Source: Flavobacterium sp. SUN052 (GTDB lineage: Bacteria; Bacteroidota; Bacteroidia; Flavobacteriales; Flavobacteriaceae). Taken from it: a stretch of 64,000 nt of DNA. How positions within the stretch are numbered: position 1 is the stretch's first letter; every line of letters starts with the position of its first letter. The stretch lies in assembly GCF_028867935.1 (NCBI RefSeq), contig NZ_JAPQNS010000009.1, positions 248,001 to 312,000 on the forward strand, written 5' to 3'. Below the pieces are notes generated by a model, which was given only the letters and a program-made list of their open reading frames with translations, had not been told where the DNA came from and did not search any database. This document shows positions 17,388 through 25,817 of this stretch, in pieces. Made by a program: the position numbers and the translations under genes.

Positions 17388-18611
17388 CTACATGATGGGC
17401 CAGCGAAGCGTGAAAATGGCTCCCTGATTAGGTATTCCTTCTGCTGTGATGCTGCCTTTATGGTTCTGCATAATGCGTTGGCAAATGGCTAAACCGATAC
17501 CTGTACCGTTGTATTGAGTGCGGCCATGCAACCGTTGAAATAACTGAAAAATTCGTTGGCTGTACGCTGGCTCAAAACCGATTCCGTTATCCGAAAAAGT
17601 CAACTGGTGTACGGCGCTACCAGACGTTTCGAGACCGTGGTTTATACACTCATACCCAATCTTGATTTCAGGAGGGAGGCCGGGCTGACGATACTTCAGC
17701 GAATTACTGATGAGATTCTGCAATAGTTGACGGAACATAAAACCAATGACTGCCACCGTGGGCAGGGTCGATGCATGAATAACTGCTTCATTGTCGTCTA
17801 TCTGTTCAGAAAGATCCTGTTTTACTTCATTCAGCAGCACATTCAAATCAACGGCTTCGAATTCCCAAGTCGCCGTATTGACCCGTGAATAATCAATTAG
17901 GTCTTTTATCAGCTCCTGCATTCGCCCAGCTGCTGCAACCGACCGACCAAAATAATCTTTAGCCGCTTCGGTTAAGCAGTGGCTCTCGCGTTCGAGAATC
18001 AGACTATTAAAGCTTCGGATTTTGCGAAGAGGCTCCTGCAAATCGTGGCTGGCCACGTACGAAAACGAGCTGAGTTCGGCGTTTCGCTGCTCTAGTTCCC
18101 GATTTTTGAGTTCAAGCACTTCATTTAACCGACGTAGTTCGTTCTCTTGCTGCTTACGTTTGGTGATGTTAAGATCAATGCCAAACACGCCGATAGGATC
18201 ACCCTGTTCATTGCGGATAATTCGACCGATTGTATGGATGAAAATCTCCCGGCTGGCTTTATCATACCGCCGGTATTCCATCTCTACGTCGTCGCCCTGT
18301 AAGGCTTTGGTGATAGCACCCTGCAAAATAGGTATATCGTCGAGGTGCGTTGACTGGGCTACACTATCCAGATCAACGGTGATCTCGTTGGGTTCATAGC
18401 CCCAGAATAAATACATTTCGGGGCTCCATCGAATCTGGGTGTCGCCGAAATACCACTCCCAACTGGCCATTCCCGCCATTCGCTGAGCCTGGCTTAACTG
18501 GGCCTCGCGTAAGAGCAACTTTTCACGAATCATACGTTCGGGATCGCCCATATCAGCTGTTTGCTGATTGAGCGAAGTTACTGGAGTCGGAACAGAATAT
18601 TTATCGATCAT
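17388..18611 (-). CDS. PAS-domain sensor histidine kinase, cytosolic
   Basis: A 407-residue kinase without signal peptide or membrane segments. A PAS domain (PAS_3 type, about 45-150) is followed by a short coiled coil (about 152-182). The HisKA domain carries the phospho-acceptor H189 in SYVASHDLQEPLRK. The HATPase_c domain shows the N box QNLISN (298-303), G1 box DNGIGF (341-346) and G2 box NGTGIGLAI (368-376). The HDLQEPLRK box places it with phytochrome-like kinases, which often use single-domain response regulators. No response regulator gene is adjacent, so the partner is elsewhere. The input is unknown, because PAS domains bind varied ligands. It is downstream of, and co-oriented with, the 849-residue GT-C gene, but a terminator separates the two. 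Confidence 0.92.
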   Translation of the reverse strand: MIDKYSVPTPVTSLNQQTADMGDPERMIREKLLLREAQLSQAQRMAGMASWEWYFGDTQIRWSPEMYLFWGYEPNEITVDLDSVAQSTHLDDIPILQGAITKALQGDDVEMEYRRYDKASREIFIHTIGRIIRNEQGDPIGVFGIDLNITKRKQQENELRRLNEVLELKNRELEQRNAELSSFSYVASHDLQEPLRKIRSFNSLILERESHCLTEAAKDYFGRSVAAAGRMQELIKDLIDYSRVNTATWEFEAVDLNVLLNEVKQDLSEQIDDNEAVIHASTLPTVAVIGFMFRQLLQNLISNSLKYRQPGLPPEIKIGYECINHGLETSGSAVHQLTFSDNGIGFEPAYSQRIFQLFQRLHGRTQYNGTGIGLAICQRIMQNHKGSITAEGIPNQGAIFTLRWPIM

Positions 18612-18674
18612 AGGGGAGAGGAGCCAAGTAAGGCCGATAAAAATACGGCTATAAATTTAGAAAAGAGTATATAG

Positions 18675-18705
18675 AAAAAGCCGCTCTCTATTGAAAGCGG
18701 CTTTT
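18675..18705 (-). terminator. Terminator of the GT-C/TPR gene
   Basis: Arms AAAAGCCGCT (18676-18685) and AGCGGCTTTT (18696-18705) form a perfect 10-bp stem with a 10-base loop. The A run on the left gives a U-tract on the minus strand, 70 bases past the stop of the membrane protein gene. Confidence 0.9.
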
Positions 18706-18775
18706 CGAAGAAAAGGTATTTTAGGCTACCGTCTGGTCGAACGAAAAAAACGTAACGTTCCGTCGATCAACAAAA

Positions 18776-21325
18776 TTAATACGCATCAATTACCTGCTGA
18801 GGCAACATACGCACATCAATGCCAGTCGCCTTTTTCAAGGCAGCGTGGTTGTTTCTTCCATCAATGTATGCAGGGTTTACCTCAATCGATTTATTGTAAT
18901 AATACGAAGCCAGTTCAAACTTCTTCGGGTCCTGGTTGCCTTCATTCTGGTAAATAACTCCGAGGTTATTGTAAGCCGGCGCATAGGCGTTGGCTGCCCG
19001 AATAGTCTGCTTGTAATAATAAACAGCTGAGTCGCGGTTTGGAATAATCTTCTGAAATACGTAGGCCATCGAGAAATAAGCCTCACCGAAGCCAGGATAA
19101 ATCTGAGTTGCTTCTTTTAAGTGCTCCAGAGCCGAACGACCGTGTTTGGTGGCCAGCGTTACATTAGAATCGACCAGAGCCTGGTATTTCTTAAACTGAT
19201 CGGCATTTGGCTTTACCTTAGCCGTGTTCACCGCGTTGGCTACAGAATCGCTCTTGGCGCGGTATTTTAGCCCTTTTTCGATCTCTTCGTTAGCCACGTG
19301 GCGTTGTACCTGACAGCTACTTGGCGAGTAGGGGAGTGCCGAGTTAAACAATACGTAATTGTTTTTCCAGTCTTCATTACGCGTTACCGTCTTGAACGAA
19401 TACAAGCCTATGACCACGGCCATCAGACCTAATAGAGGAGCATACCGAGCCAAAGCAGGCCGGGGCGTTGCCGAACCATTGGCTACCATTGAGCCATTGG
19501 CCGACGAATCGGTGCTCTCTCCTAAACCGGGAATTTTGCTCAGGATCTGGTGCAAACCCCAAACGGCAATGATGGCAAAGCCCAGAACAGCGGCAAACAG
19601 GAAACGTTCGGCCAGGATACCACCCCGCATCCAGATAAAGCCTAGACCCGGTGCCATAGCTACAAAGAACCAGAACAGACCAAAGCCCCACAGCGTCCGC
19701 TTGAAGAAGCCTTTAATGGTCAGATAGATCAGGCCCAGCATAGACACTAAACCAAGACCCACCAAGGCTGTTTGCGTTCCTTTCGACGATGGGATCACAT
19801 TGTACGAATAATCATAAACCAGTGGGTGTGGCAGGAAAAGCAGTTTCAGGTAGTAAGCAAAGAATTTAAACGTACTCCGAATCTGAGTGCCTTCGATAGC
19901 ATACGGGTAGTTGGCCCAGTCAACGGGTGGCTTTCCACTTAAAGTGCCGATCATCTGGAACTTCTGATAGAAAAACAGAGCCGCTACAATCAGGAACGGC
20001 CACAAACCAATCAGTGATTGCCAGATATTACGACGGGCAAAATAGTACTGAGCCGCTGGAATAAAAGCCAAACTAACAATGGATGATTCTTTAGAAAGGA
20101 AAGCCAGGTACAGCGATGCACAAGACAGACCCAGCCAGCTTGTTGTGAGCAAACTACCGGTTGCGGCTCCCAAGCCGATCCAGATGGCTTTACCCGTCGT
20201 TATTTCAGGAATATTACGTGTGCTGGCCATAACAACGGCACCGATCACCGCTGCCAGCGTAGTCAGCGCTACCCCAGTTAGCTTTGTGTTCAGGTTATTG
20301 GTTTCCCACCAGAGTTCGGATTTTCCAGCCAGTTTCGACTGCCGCATTGATAAACCGGCTGTAACCAGTAAACTAGCGGCAACACCAGCGGCTGCGATAC
20401 GGAAAATCTCCAGCAGGCTCACACCCGCCAGAATCTGGTTGGGTAAGCTAACGCCTTCTTTTCCAACAATACCCCATACCAGTGAACCACCCAGCAAACC
20501 ACCAAATAGGCAAATTACTGCCCCGGCTAGCAGGCGAGCATCGGGTTTGATCCAGCTCCATTGGTTCGTTTCCAGATACCGCCAGTGAAACAACAGCATC
20601 AGCGAAATAAACAGGAAGCTCAACACTTCGTCGCGGCCTTTGATGTTGGCAACAATCTCGGTGTGTACCGGGTGAGTGATAAAAATCAGGCCAACCAGCA
20701 ACGCCATAATAATTTGCACAGTCCGGTTAGAGGAGAAACCATTTGAAACGTTAGAAACAGTTAGACCCTCGGAGGTTTGTTTGGCAGGTTGGATAAACCA
20801 TTTCTGGAGCAACATGCCCAGTACCAGGCCCATAAGGGCATATAATATCGTATTGATCTGGTGGTTCAGGCCGGGTTTGTCTCCCGCAAATTCGTGTTCG
20901 ATAGCAAACGTAATCAGCGACAACGGACGGTAATAGCCCAGTGAGATGTTGCTGAAGTGCCAGAATTCGGTCCGAAGTAAATCAGGGATTCCTTTGAGGC
21001 CCGCTTTCACGAATAAATTCTGGCTGATAGCGGCAATATCGTCAAGCGCATATCCGTGATTAAAGGTGTTTATGTACAACAGAAAACCAACTAACCCCAG
21101 TACCACTGGAGGCCACCATGCCATCCGGCGAACTGGAATCGGTAACTGAACTGATGGTTCAGCCGGAGCAGTTGATTTGGTTGGTGTTGGCCTAACAAAC
21201 GCCGATTGTGGGCGAGCTGCAGTTGCCGCTGGATTGCCCGAACGGGTTTGTACGGGCGGAACTACACGACCAGGTGATGGTGAGGCAGGGGCAGGTCTTG
21301 AAGAAGGCTGCTTTTTTTTGGACAT
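18776..21325 (-). CDS. Polytopic membrane protein, GT-C glycosyltransferase-like, with C-terminal TPR repeats
   Basis: An 849-residue protein. Residues 1-65 are a basic, Pro/Ala/Ser-rich cytoplasmic tail. The first membrane helix (about 70-88) is followed by a loop with LDD (about 93-96), the acidic pair typical of GT-C transferases such as PMT and TMTC. About ten further hydrophobic helices run to near residue 670. The C-terminal 170 residues hold TPR units: HLKEATQIYPGFGEAYFSMA, then an AYAPAYNNLGVIY unit and a YYNKSIEVNPAYIDGRNN unit. The TMTC-like order (GT-C core, then TPR) suggests a lipid-linked sugar transferase acting on periplasmic proteins, inferred from architecture only. It has a strong terminator and is divergent from the endonuclease gene. 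Confidence 0.8.
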   Translation of the reverse strand: MSKKKQPSSRPAPASPSPGRVVPPVQTRSGNPAATAARPQSAFVRPTPTKSTAPAEPSVQLPIPVRRMAWWPPVVLGLVGFLLYINTFNHGYALDDIAAISQNLFVKAGLKGIPDLLRTEFWHFSNISLGYYRPLSLITFAIEHEFAGDKPGLNHQINTILYALMGLVLGMLLQKWFIQPAKQTSEGLTVSNVSNGFSSNRTVQIIMALLVGLIFITHPVHTEIVANIKGRDEVLSFLFISLMLLFHWRYLETNQWSWIKPDARLLAGAVICLFGGLLGGSLVWGIVGKEGVSLPNQILAGVSLLEIFRIAAAGVAASLLVTAGLSMRQSKLAGKSELWWETNNLNTKLTGVALTTLAAVIGAVVMASTRNIPEITTGKAIWIGLGAATGSLLTTSWLGLSCASLYLAFLSKESSIVSLAFIPAAQYYFARRNIWQSLIGLWPFLIVAALFFYQKFQMIGTLSGKPPVDWANYPYAIEGTQIRSTFKFFAYYLKLLFLPHPLVYDYSYNVIPSSKGTQTALVGLGLVSMLGLIYLTIKGFFKRTLWGFGLFWFFVAMAPGLGFIWMRGGILAERFLFAAVLGFAIIAVWGLHQILSKIPGLGESTDSSANGSMVANGSATPRPALARYAPLLGLMAVVIGLYSFKTVTRNEDWKNNYVLFNSALPYSPSSCQVQRHVANEEIEKGLKYRAKSDSVANAVNTAKVKPNADQFKKYQALVDSNVTLATKHGRSALEHLKEATQIYPGFGEAYFSMAYVFQKIIPNRDSAVYYYKQTIRAANAYAPAYNNLGVIYQNEGNQDPKKFELASYYYNKSIEVNPAYIDGRNNHAALKKATGIDVRMLPQQVIDAY

Positions 21326-21436
21326 GACGGTAAATAAAAGTACGATGTTTTACGCTAACGTTGCAACAAGGAAAGAACCTGTTGCCGGTATCGTTTAGGT
21401 AGTAGGTTCAGTATTCCAGTGTAAATTTCAAAAAGG

Positions 21437-22324
21437 ATGCTAAAAAAAGCAATTTGTTACTCAACTCATTTTCGGGCAATTACCGTTGCCGCTTTGTTTA
21501 TACTCTTTAGCGAGGGGTGCCGAACGTCGATTCCTCAGCCACGGAGTCCAACAATTAACAATACCCAACCCACCCGCGACGATAATCTGGCGCTCGGAAA
21601 TCCAAGTGGAGCCTCCGTTAGTGATCCTGACAACTACCTGATGGTGAAGCCCGTATTTACACTTTCGTACAATCGCCGACGTGGAATTGCTAACTGGGTT
21701 AGCTGGCACCTGAGCGCTGCATGGAAAGGCGAAGCCAGCCGTGGTAATAATTTCCGGCCCGACCCCGACTTACCCCGTGATTGGTTTGCCGCCAAAACCA
21801 GCGATTACACTGATTCAGGCTTCGACCGGGGGCATCTTTGCCCATCTGACGACCGCGACGGATCAATAACTGACAATAATGCTACCTTTTTGCTGACCAA
21901 TATCGTGCCAGAAGCCCCCCGGCATAATCGCGAAGTATGGAAAGGTCTGGAAGATTATTGCCGGAAGCTGATGGCGGGTAATAACGAGTTATACATCGTG
22001 GCTGGCACAGACGGCACACGGGGAACAGGTGCCAATGGGGAAGCGAGCAGCTTGGCTGCTGGGAAAATAACGGTTCCAGCATCGCTCTGGAAAGTGATTG
22101 TGGTTTTGCCCGTTGGTTCTAACGATCTGCAACGGATCGACGTGAACACGCGGGTTATTGCCGTGAACATACCAAACCGCCAAACGGCCGCCGATAAGCC
22201 TTGGAATTACTATGCACTGAGTGTTGATGAGCTTGAGCGCAAAACAGGATATGACTTTCTGTCGAACTTGCCGCAGGACTTGCAGCGGGCGCTGGAAGGT
22301 AAAATTGACGGGAATACCAATTAA
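21437..22324 (+). CDS. DNA/RNA non-specific endonuclease (NUC1/EndoG family), lipoprotein
   Basis: A 295-residue enzyme with a lipoprotein-type signal (FSEGC, C28), so it is probably anchored on the periplasmic or outer face of the envelope. The beta-beta-alpha-metal nuclease domain covers about 65-285. The signature DRGH is at 130-133 with catalytic H133, and the magnesium-binding asparagine is N164 in HNREVWKGLE. The family cuts DNA and RNA without sequence preference. Envelope anchoring suggests nutrient scavenging or defence against free DNA, which is inferred. The ATG at 21437 is preceded by AAAAGG. It is convergent with the BON-LysM gene across a shared hairpin. Confidence 0.93.
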   Translation: MLKKAICYSTHFRAITVAALFILFSEGCRTSIPQPRSPTINNTQPTRDDNLALGNPSGASVSDPDNYLMVKPVFTLSYNRRRGIANWVSWHLSAAWKGEASRGNNFRPDPDLPRDWFAAKTSDYTDSGFDRGHLCPSDDRDGSITDNNATFLLTNIVPEAPRHNREVWKGLEDYCRKLMAGNNELYIVAGTDGTRGTGANGEASSLAAGKITVPASLWKVIVVLPVGSNDLQRIDVNTRVIAVNIPNRQTAADKPWNYYALSVDELERKTGYDFLSNLPQDLQRALEGKIDGNTN

Positions 22325-22328
22325 CCAA

Positions 22329-22389
22329 AAAAGGGGCGAGGAGTTGCTGACGCGAATAACGCAATCGTCAGCAACTCCTCGCCCCTTTT
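22329..22389. terminator. Bidirectional terminator between nuclease and BON-LysM genes
   Basis: A perfect 23-bp inverted repeat (22329-22351 with 22367-22389) with a 15-base loop, flanked by A on the left and T on the right, so it can serve both convergent transcripts. Confidence 0.95.
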
Positions 22390-22396
22390 ACTTTTT

Positions 22397-22870
22397 CTAC
22401 AACTGAGGAATCCGTAAAGTTTGGTTTGGATAAATCAGATCGGGGTCTTTCAGCATTGGCTTGTTAGCCTCGAAAATAACACCGTACTTCATTGGATCTC
22501 CGTACACTTCTTTCGCGATTTTCGACAGAGAGTCACCTTCTTTAACTGTGTAGTACCGGGCTTCAGGAGTTGGATCTGCCACGTCGAGTTGGTTGTCAAC
22601 TACCATAACTCCTTCGACGTTACCCACTGCCAGCGCAATTTTTTCAGCATCTTCCTGGGTTTTTACTTCTCCTTCCAGAATCACTGTATCGCCCTTTGTT
22701 TTAACCGTCAACTTATTGTAAGCCAGTCCTAACTGCTTCACATGGTTAAGTAATGCCTGGGCCTTCAGCGGCTCAACTTCGGCTTGTTTCGCTGGCTCAG
22801 CAGCCGGAACATCGTGATCTTTGCCAAAGACTTTCTCTCCGACACCCTTGAAAAAATTCAGTAATCCCAT
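22397..22870 (-). CDS. BON and LysM domain protein (YgaU/Kbp-like)
   Basis: A 157-residue protein without signal peptide. A BON domain (about 38-100) includes the VKTKGDTVILEGEV strand pair. The LysM domain (about 105-156) starts YYTVKEGDSLSKIAKEVYGD and ends NQTLRIPQL. This is the architecture of E. coli YgaU/Kbp, a cytosolic potassium-binding protein, and of many small LysM proteins annotated as peptidoglycan-binding. No signal peptide is seen, which favours the Kbp-like cytosolic role, but that is inference. Monocistronic, ending in the long shared terminator. Confidence 0.88.
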   Translation of the reverse strand: MGLLNFFKGVGEKVFGKDHDVPAAEPAKQAEVEPLKAQALLNHVKQLGLAYNKLTVKTKGDTVILEGEVKTQEDAEKIALAVGNVEGVMVVDNQLDVADPTPEARYYTVKEGDSLSKIAKEVYGDPMKYGVIFEANKPMLKDPDLIYPNQTLRIPQL

Positions 22871-22971
22871 TTCGCTGTTAGATTATTGTGAAATAAGTGT
22901 TTAGCGAGGCAAAGAACTGAAATCGCAGGGGAAAAACAACACCGTACACTCAAAGGTGAGTAGAAAACTAT

Positions 22972-23310
22972 TTATAACTCCATAAATGGTTCTCCAATTT
23001 GTTTCAAGTCGTATAACAAAGGAAGCACGTGAAGCCCTTTCGTTGTCAATTTGTATTCTACTCTGGGTGGCACCTCATTAAAGGATTCTTTTTCCAGTAC
23101 ACCCAGAGAAATTAGTGTCTTTAATTCCTGGATTAGCACCTTCTCACTAACATCAGGCATCATACGTCTGAGTTCGCCATACCGTCGGGTATGTTCACCA
23201 AGATTGAGCAAAATGAATAGCCGCCATTTTCCACAAATAATATCGAGGCTCTTTCTGAAAACTTGATGATCTCGATTCACAACATGCACGTCACGATTAC
23301 TGTCCTTCAT
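22972..23310 (-). CDS. HxlR-family winged-helix regulator
   Basis: A 112-residue one-domain regulator. The family signature is clear: CGKWRLFILLNLGEHTRRYGEL near residues 26-46, followed by SEKVLIQELKTLISLGVLEK and RVEYKLTTKG. HxlR proteins bind DNA as dimers and respond to aldehydes, quinones or thiol oxidation in studied members. No target gene is obvious nearby. Upstream at about 23346-23390 there are several near copies of GTAAGNNACTT, which might be an autoregulatory operator; this is speculative. The C-terminus is shorter than in some homologues but the domain is complete. Confidence 0.9.
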   Translation of the reverse strand: MKDSNRDVHVVNRDHQVFRKSLDIICGKWRLFILLNLGEHTRRYGELRRMMPDVSEKVLIQELKTLISLGVLEKESFNEVPPRVEYKLTTKGLHVLPLLYDLKQIGEPFMEL

Positions 23311-23524
23311 AAGAGAAAGGTGTCCAATACTAACTTTTTTGTTTGTAAGTTACTGATTAGTAAGCACTTGAATAAGTATGTGCAAATATAAATACCGGGT
23401 TGTAATTTTTACAACCCACTGAAATTTATATGTACAAACCGTTCCAAAATAGCGAAGCATATCCATAATTTATCCATACCTTCTGATAATTCAAGTAGAA
23501 TAAAAAAGGGGAAAAATTTTAGAA

Positions 23525-23698
23525 TTACTGACGAATCTCAGTGGCTACAGAATCAGTTAATACTGGTTTTCGGACAGAATCACCGTAGTCTTTTTCAACC
23601 GGTGTTGAAGGTGTTTGCCCGTTTGTATTTTCCTGTTTAGTATTCGCCGAACAGGCAATGGATACTAATGCTAACAGGATAAAAACCAAGAATTTCAT
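23525..23698 (-). CDS. Small lipoprotein, 57 residues
   Basis: A short frame starting ATG at 23698 and stopping TAA at 23525-23527. The product starts MKFLVFILLALVSIAC, a textbook lipoprotein signal with lipidated cysteine C16. It continues as a hydrophilic, Thr/Asn/Asp-rich tail with no recognisable domain. The signal is too regular to be chance, and the gene sits in a gap that otherwise has no coding content. Function unknown. It may be a small outer-membrane lipoprotein of the kind that is common and poorly annotated in Bacteroidota. Confidence 0.75.
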   Translation of the reverse strand: MKFLVFILLALVSIACSANTKQENTNGQTPSTPVEKDYGDSVRKPVLTDSVATEIRQ

Positions 23699-23909
23699 AT
23701 ACTGTTGAGAAGCGTTTTAGTAAATCGAACTCTATAACGATTAATACAAGGCAAAGTTATATTGATTAATTCGTTAATTAAGTATATTTTAATGTTTATT
23801 TACTGAATTGCTTTATCATTAAAATAGGCCAGAAGTATTAAGTCTACCAGAGGTTTATTATTAAGTATACCCTTGCTAATGCTTATTTTTGTGGCCCTAA
23901 ATAATTTTT

Positions 23910-24803
23910 GTGAACGTGTCCAAAACATTGCTTGTGATTGCAGGGCCAACTGCCGTTGGAAAGACGAATTTGTGTGTTCAGTTGGCAAAGACGTTAGAAA
24001 CAGACGTTGTTTCGGCCGATTCGCGACAGCTTTATCGGGAGCTAAGTATTGGTACGGCTAAGCCAACACGAGCTGAAATGCAGGGAGTTACCCATCATTT
24101 TATCAATTCGCACTCTATTCAGGAGGTGGTGAGTGCTGGCCGTTATGAGCGAGAGTGCCTTGCTTTGCTCGACGAATTATTCTGTAAAAAAGACATTGTG
24201 ATCCTGACTGGTGGAACGGGCCTCTATATCGATGCACTTTGCTTTGGTTTGGATGACATTCCGGCCGTTGACTCATCCATTCGCGATCAGCTCATGGCGC
24301 GGGTAGCCACCGAGGGCTTAAGCCTGTTACAAAACGAACTTCGTGAACGGGACCCTGTATATGCGGCCGAGGCTGATTTGCAAAATACGCAGCGGGTGGT
24401 AAGAGCGCTGGAGGTTTGTCTGGGAACAGGGCAGCCCTTCTCGTCGTTCCGTCGGCAGCAACCGGCTAAGCGGCCTTTTACCATTAAACTATGCGCCCTC
24501 GACCGACCCCGCGCCGAACTATATTCCCGGATCGATTTGCGCATGGACGCAATGCTGGCAGCTGGTTTGCTGGAGGAGGCCAGAACGCTCTTACCCTTTC
24601 GTAGTCATTTGGCTCTCCGTACGGTGGGCTACCAGGAGGTTTTCGGCTATTTCGACGGGCAGTACGATTACGAAGAGATGGTTTTTCTGCTCAAACGCAA
24701 CTCCCGCCGATACGCAAAACGGCAACTTACTTGGTTTCGCCATCAGCAAGATTATCAATGGTTTGCCCCGGACGACGGTACGGCTATTCTCAATAGTTTA
24801 TAA
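23910..24803 (+). CDS. miaA: tRNA dimethylallyltransferase
   Basis: Adds a dimethylallyl group to N6 of A37 in tRNAs that read UNN codons. The 297-residue length is normal. Visible blocks are the P-loop GPTAVGKT (12-19), SADSRQLY (35-42), GTAKP (48-52), THHFIN, GGTGLYI (near 100) and the C-terminal RRYAKRQLTWFR. The start appears to be GTG at 23910 or 23916: there is no in-frame ATG before the P-loop, and an in-frame stop lies at 23898-23900. A TATTTTTG element at 23884-23891 matches the Bacteroidota -7 box, which would leave a leader of only about 12 bases. It is convergent with the AraC gene, with four bases between the stops. Confidence 0.95.
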   Translation: MNVSKTLLVIAGPTAVGKTNLCVQLAKTLETDVVSADSRQLYRELSIGTAKPTRAEMQGVTHHFINSHSIQEVVSAGRYERECLALLDELFCKKDIVILTGGTGLYIDALCFGLDDIPAVDSSIRDQLMARVATEGLSLLQNELRERDPVYAAEADLQNTQRVVRALEVCLGTGQPFSSFRRQQPAKRPFTIKLCALDRPRAELYSRIDLRMDAMLAAGLLEEARTLLPFRSHLALRTVGYQEVFGYFDGQYDYEEMVFLLKRNSRRYAKRQLTWFRHQQDYQWFAPDDGTAILNSL

Positions 24804-24807
24804 TCCC

Positions 24808-25680
24808 TTAAACCATTCGATACGTTCTCACGTAGCTAGATGGCGTTTGTCCCGTAACCACCTTGAATTGCCGATTGAAATTAGACAACGTTCGATAGCC
24901 GCTCTCGTAACTGATCTGGGTGACGCTCAACGACCCGTCGATCAGAAGTTTACAGGCGTGGCCAACCCGAACTTCGGATACAAAGTCAGAAAACGTTTTG
25001 TTGGCCCGAGTCTTAAAGTAACGGCAGAAAGCAGAAGGCGTCATACCGGCCAGATCGGCTACGGTTTCTAAGTTGATATGGTCGTGAAAATGGCTCAGCA
25101 CATAATCGTGCACCAACTGAATCCGGTCCGTTTCCGACTGTTTAGCCATGTTTGTGTAGCCAAGGCTGGTAATATATTGGTAATTGTTTGCTAGTGAAAG
25201 ATCGTGGAGTAGCGACAGGAACGCCAGCACCCTTCCGAAACCAGCCGGAGCTTTGTGAATACGCCTTAACGATTGAATGGCTTGATCCTGCGTGTGTCCA
25301 CTCCACTCCAGTCCACGTCGGGCGTTGTTCATCAGGTCACGCAGCAACACCATCTCCTGATGCTGAAAAAATGTATCACCCAGAAAATTTTCGGAGAAAT
25401 AGATCACGATACCCCTGGTCTGGAGTTTCGAATCTGGCTCAAAATAGGCCTTGTCACTGCGCCAGAGGTGAGGTAAGTTAGGGCCAAGCATAACCAGATC
25501 GCCTTTAACAAAGGGGCGAATTGAATCGCCGATGAAGCGAGTACCGGTGCCTTCTTCAACAAGAAACAATTGGTAATGCGGATGAAAGTGCCAATTGGGG
25601 TCGAAGTACGGTTCAGTCAATTCATGAACGGCAAACGAATTGGTTACTGGTTCAAGGTCTTTACGGAGGGCCTGTTTCAT
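24808..25680 (-). CDS. AraC-family transcriptional regulator with cupin sensor domain
   Basis: A 290-residue regulator. The N-terminal cupin-like domain (about 15-130) includes HFHPHYQLFLVEEG and a FVKGDLVMLGPNLPHLW strand pair. The C-terminal double HTH (about 185-288) has AGMTPSAFCRYFK and the second-helix block ISYESGYRTLSNFNRQFK, followed by GQTPSSYVR. The ATG at 25680 is preferred over an in-frame TTG four codons upstream. It is divergent from the epimerase-oxidoreductase-dehydrogenase run at 25818, so a sugar-responsive regulator of that run is a reasonable inference. No operator is visible. Confidence 0.9.
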   Translation of the reverse strand: MKQALRKDLEPVTNSFAVHELTEPYFDPNWHFHPHYQLFLVEEGTGTRFIGDSIRPFVKGDLVMLGPNLPHLWRSDKAYFEPDSKLQTRGIVIYFSENFLGDTFFQHQEMVLLRDLMNNARRGLEWSGHTQDQAIQSLRRIHKAPAGFGRVLAFLSLLHDLSLANNYQYITSLGYTNMAKQSETDRIQLVHDYVLSHFHDHINLETVADLAGMTPSAFCRYFKTRANKTFSDFVSEVRVGHACKLLIDGSLSVTQISYESGYRTLSNFNRQFKVVTGQTPSSYVRTYRMV

Positions 25681-25788
25681 GTAAATTTCCAACGGATTGG
25701 CTGAAATTTTCTGACAATGTCTAAAGTCATGGTAATATACAGTCAGTATCTGCCAATAAAAGCAGGGCAGATCGAATTTTTACTACGT

Positions 25789-25796
25789 AGATTTGT
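25789..25796 (+). promoter_or_regulatory. Likely -7 element of the epimerase promoter
   Basis: TAGATTTG fits the Bacteroidota TAnnTTTG box exactly and sits 22 bases before the ATG at 25818. I see no TTG at the expected -33 position, which could mean dependence on an activator such as the divergent AraC protein. Confidence 0.4.
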
Positions 25797-25817
25797 GGTA
25801 ACTTGTAAAGGTTGGAT

